Position numbers and translations under genes: made by a program
Shown: positions 61,854-64,000 of the stretch, piece by piece
How positions within the stretch are numbered: position 1 is the stretch's first letter
Layout: every line of letters begins with the position of its first letter
From: Eopsaltria australis
Taxonomy: Eukaryota; Chordata; Aves; Passeriformes; Petroicidae
Assembly (NCBI GenBank): GCA_034509425.1
Contig: JAVTVJ010011652.1
Span: 8,922,001-8,986,000 of the forward strand
Direction of reading: 5' to 3'
Length of the DNA stretch: 64,000 nucleotides
The notes under the pieces: model-generated
Seen by the model: the letters and a program-made list of their open reading frames with translations, nothing else
What the model was told of the DNA's origin: nothing
Databases searched by the model: none

Positions 61854-64000
61854 CTGTTCTATGAATCTCTAAAAACCCAAAAGGAAGACAAGCCAACTCC
61901 TTTATTTCTACTCTAGTAACCTAAACCTCCAATTTCTAAATTACCACTTCTGGGCCAATAACTCAAAGTTGCATTTGCCTTGGGTTGTCACACATTACCT
62001 TTTAAGGAGACTTGGACAGTACCTGACTCTTTGTTTCCACAGCCCAGCTGAAGGTTTCTGTTTCTGTAAGCAAGTGCACACAATGTCCTGAGCTGGATTT
62101 CATTCCTGTCAGACACCCGGAATCACAACACAGCTCTTTACCAGCAGATTCAAAAGATGTTCCTGTATGTTTTGCATCTCTGCACATGCCTGTCTTCCAG
62201 CATTTCCCTTCCCAGAAGGCTCTACATGGTTCTGTGATAATGTCAGGTCTCCAGATGCACTGCCATGCTGTACTAAAGATGTCAGACGAACAAGCCAAAA
62301 TCATCAATTTTAATGATATTTCAGCATCATCCTGGCCCTGTGTCATTCCAGTGTATACTTCAGCCATCGATCTATGTTAGTCTAAAGTGGTTCATGCCAG
62401 AACTTTAAATGTGGAGAAAGCTGAAGAGGCCAATTTATTGTATTTTGACAAGGACGAGCCTCATCTGGCAATCCAGCGTGGCTGAGTGCATCTGGTGAAC
62501 AGTGCATCCACTTCCTCAGATCCAAATTGCTCCGTTAGCTTTCATGACCCTCTTATCTCTGTGCTGTCTCTATCCACCCTGGTTTCCTTATCACATAATA
62601 GGATTGTGCCTGTAGCTTCCAATTTCATTTCTATTGGCTTCCAATCTGTGTGATGCTGGGAGTGCACGCGGGTCCATCAGCCTCTCCTGCTGAGAGATGG
62701 GATCACTCATCCTGAAACGCCTCCTCTGCACTGCAGGAGACTCTTGACCATGGCTGAGCACTCCCTTTGCCTCTTTGGGCTTCACTTGTGATTTGAGTCA
62801 CTCTCTACCCCAAGGGGAACCTCTGCCTATCAAGGGCTCTCCAGTGAAAAATCTTTAGAGAATCAAGTAGAAGTTAGGTGTAACAATATATATCTGCCCA
62901 CTAGTCCATGCTATCTAAGTCTTTGAAATACCATTGTATTTTTATGAAATATGATAAAGAAACAGAAATCTCAGAGACAAGATGTTCCTACAAGATTTAT
63001 GGAAATAGATGTCCAGGTCAGAGAGACATCTGAGAGGTACCCACTGAGGAAAACACTACAGCATGAGCTGGAGTCTTTTTTAACCCTAGAGAATAAACAC
63101 TGAAGAGGGCACATCAAAGTATCTCAAATGCAGAACAAGCTTCAGTCACAATTTACATCTTCCAGACATGAGAGTCAATCAACACTGAACCAAAAATCTG
63201 GAGAAAATCAAGCTTCATTAGCTCTAATATTCATGAGTTACTTCTCTTCTCCAGTCCTCTGAGACTGAAAGTGAGGTACAAGGTCAGAAGCACTGCTCTC
63301 TTTCCTTTTTCTTTCTCTGAATTACAGTGGGATTTAAAATTTACGTCTCCAGCTTGGTCTCTGTGAGAATACCATAAATGCAATGCTGGTATAGTTACAG
63401 AAAAATATTTGTATTCCTAATATTCCTCTTGCTTTTACTCTCCCCCCATTCTCTGCTCCTTCTTTCATCTTTGTAAATCTTTGTAAACACACTCTTTTAG
63501 AATCAGATTTTTTCTCTTTTTTTAATCTGAATTTAAATCTCTGTCAGTGTCATGAATTGAACAAAAAATCAGCCTATCCCTTGCACCTCTGGCCTTGGGT
63601 GGCCTTATGGAAATCAAACTGGAACACACAAGGAGAAGAGTTACTGGAAGAGCTGGCTTCATGTTTGCACAAAAAAAAAACCAGCTAAAGTAAAAATATT
63701 AGTAGCTGAAACAAATTTATTGTATTCATCTCCCAAGCAGATTATGTGTTTGTGATTCTGATAAAGAGCAGGTCACTGGAATTTTACAACATATGCAGGA
63801 GATATTTTACCTAGAACTTGAAGAATAAAATAATGATCAGAAGAGGGTGCTCTTAGCTCATGTTCTTTTGGTTGTGTTTTGAACATTTTGGTGCAATTCT
63901 GCAGAATTTTCTTTCTTTGTTGAGATTAATAAAAGGTCTCTTTGTAATACATTTTCTTGGATTTTTCACTAAATAGATTGCACTTCTTACTGCACCATGT

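Larger units (their letters stand above)
56206..64000. other. Gene-free 3' flank
   Basis: AT-rich sequence with an A-rich tract (59262-59311), an (AAT)n microsatellite (61593-61648) and a short telomere-like tract (61831-61853). The 121-codon minus-strand frame at 62002-62367 is cysteine-rich but has no recognisable domain, and a plus-strand frame overlaps it. I found no splice-supported exon of a downstream gene. Confidence 0.65.

Noticed and set aside
62002..62367. 121-codon cysteine-rich minus-strand open frame in the 3' flank
   Set aside because: No recognised fold or spacing of cysteines, no secretion signal, and a plus-strand frame overlaps. Probably chance.
56206..64000. Exons of expected neighbours such as RANBP17 or KCNIP1
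   Set aside because: I looked for splice-flanked conserved frames on both strands and found none I could recognise.
1..64000. Other GABA-A or glycine receptor subunit identity (beta, delta, theta, rho)
   Set aside because: M3 and the DYTATI, SWGY and pre-M4 elements differ from recalled beta, delta, theta and rho forms and match pi best.

Overview
This is a vertebrate nuclear window, most likely from a bird. It is AT-rich, with long introns, one clear multi-exon gene and no bacterial-style gene packing. The bird call rests on a CR1 LINE 3' end at 8750-9016 in its typical avian form, plus a fragment at 14496-14790 that matches what I recall of a common avian LTR-type repeat. I cannot name the species. 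A songbird is possible but not shown.

The window holds one complete protein-coding gene on the + strand: a GABA-A receptor (Cys-loop ligand-gated chloride channel) subunit of the pi or pi-like type. A CpG island at about 9880-10130 ends in a strong splice donor (10052/10053) and is the likely promoter and first, non-coding exon. The coding exons are 17884-17939 (signal peptide), 23229-23332, 32423-32490, 33734-33951, 34584-34666, 39174-39311, 48851-49003, 49878-50071 and 55556-55867 (M4 and stop). All join at GT-AG junctions with compatible phases into a 441-residue protein. Three AATAAA signals follow at 56135-56190.

The extracellular domain, Cys loop, M1-M3 and M4 resemble the pi subunit most. 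The M3-M4 cytoplasmic loop (acidic, then Ser/Thr/Asn-rich) does not look like the mammalian pi loop I recall. A pi-like paralogue, such as the subunit called zeta in fish, is therefore a real alternative to the GABRP orthologue. Two optional coding pieces fit in frame: a 183-base exon (52338-52520) that would add 61 residues to that loop, and a 30-base exon (14352-14381) that would add an upstream in-frame ATG.

Layout: 1-420 holds a second small CpG-rich patch with a good minus-strand splice donor, possibly the first exon of a divergent neighbour. 421-9800 is gene-free flank with the CR1 copy. 9880-56200 is the gene. 56200-64000 is gene-free 3' flank with A-rich, (AAT)n and short telomere-like repeats. 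No tRNA, rRNA, CRISPR array or intact transposon was seen. I found no clear new system; the most interesting points are the identity of the subunit, its divergent cytoplasmic loop and the two candidate optional exons.
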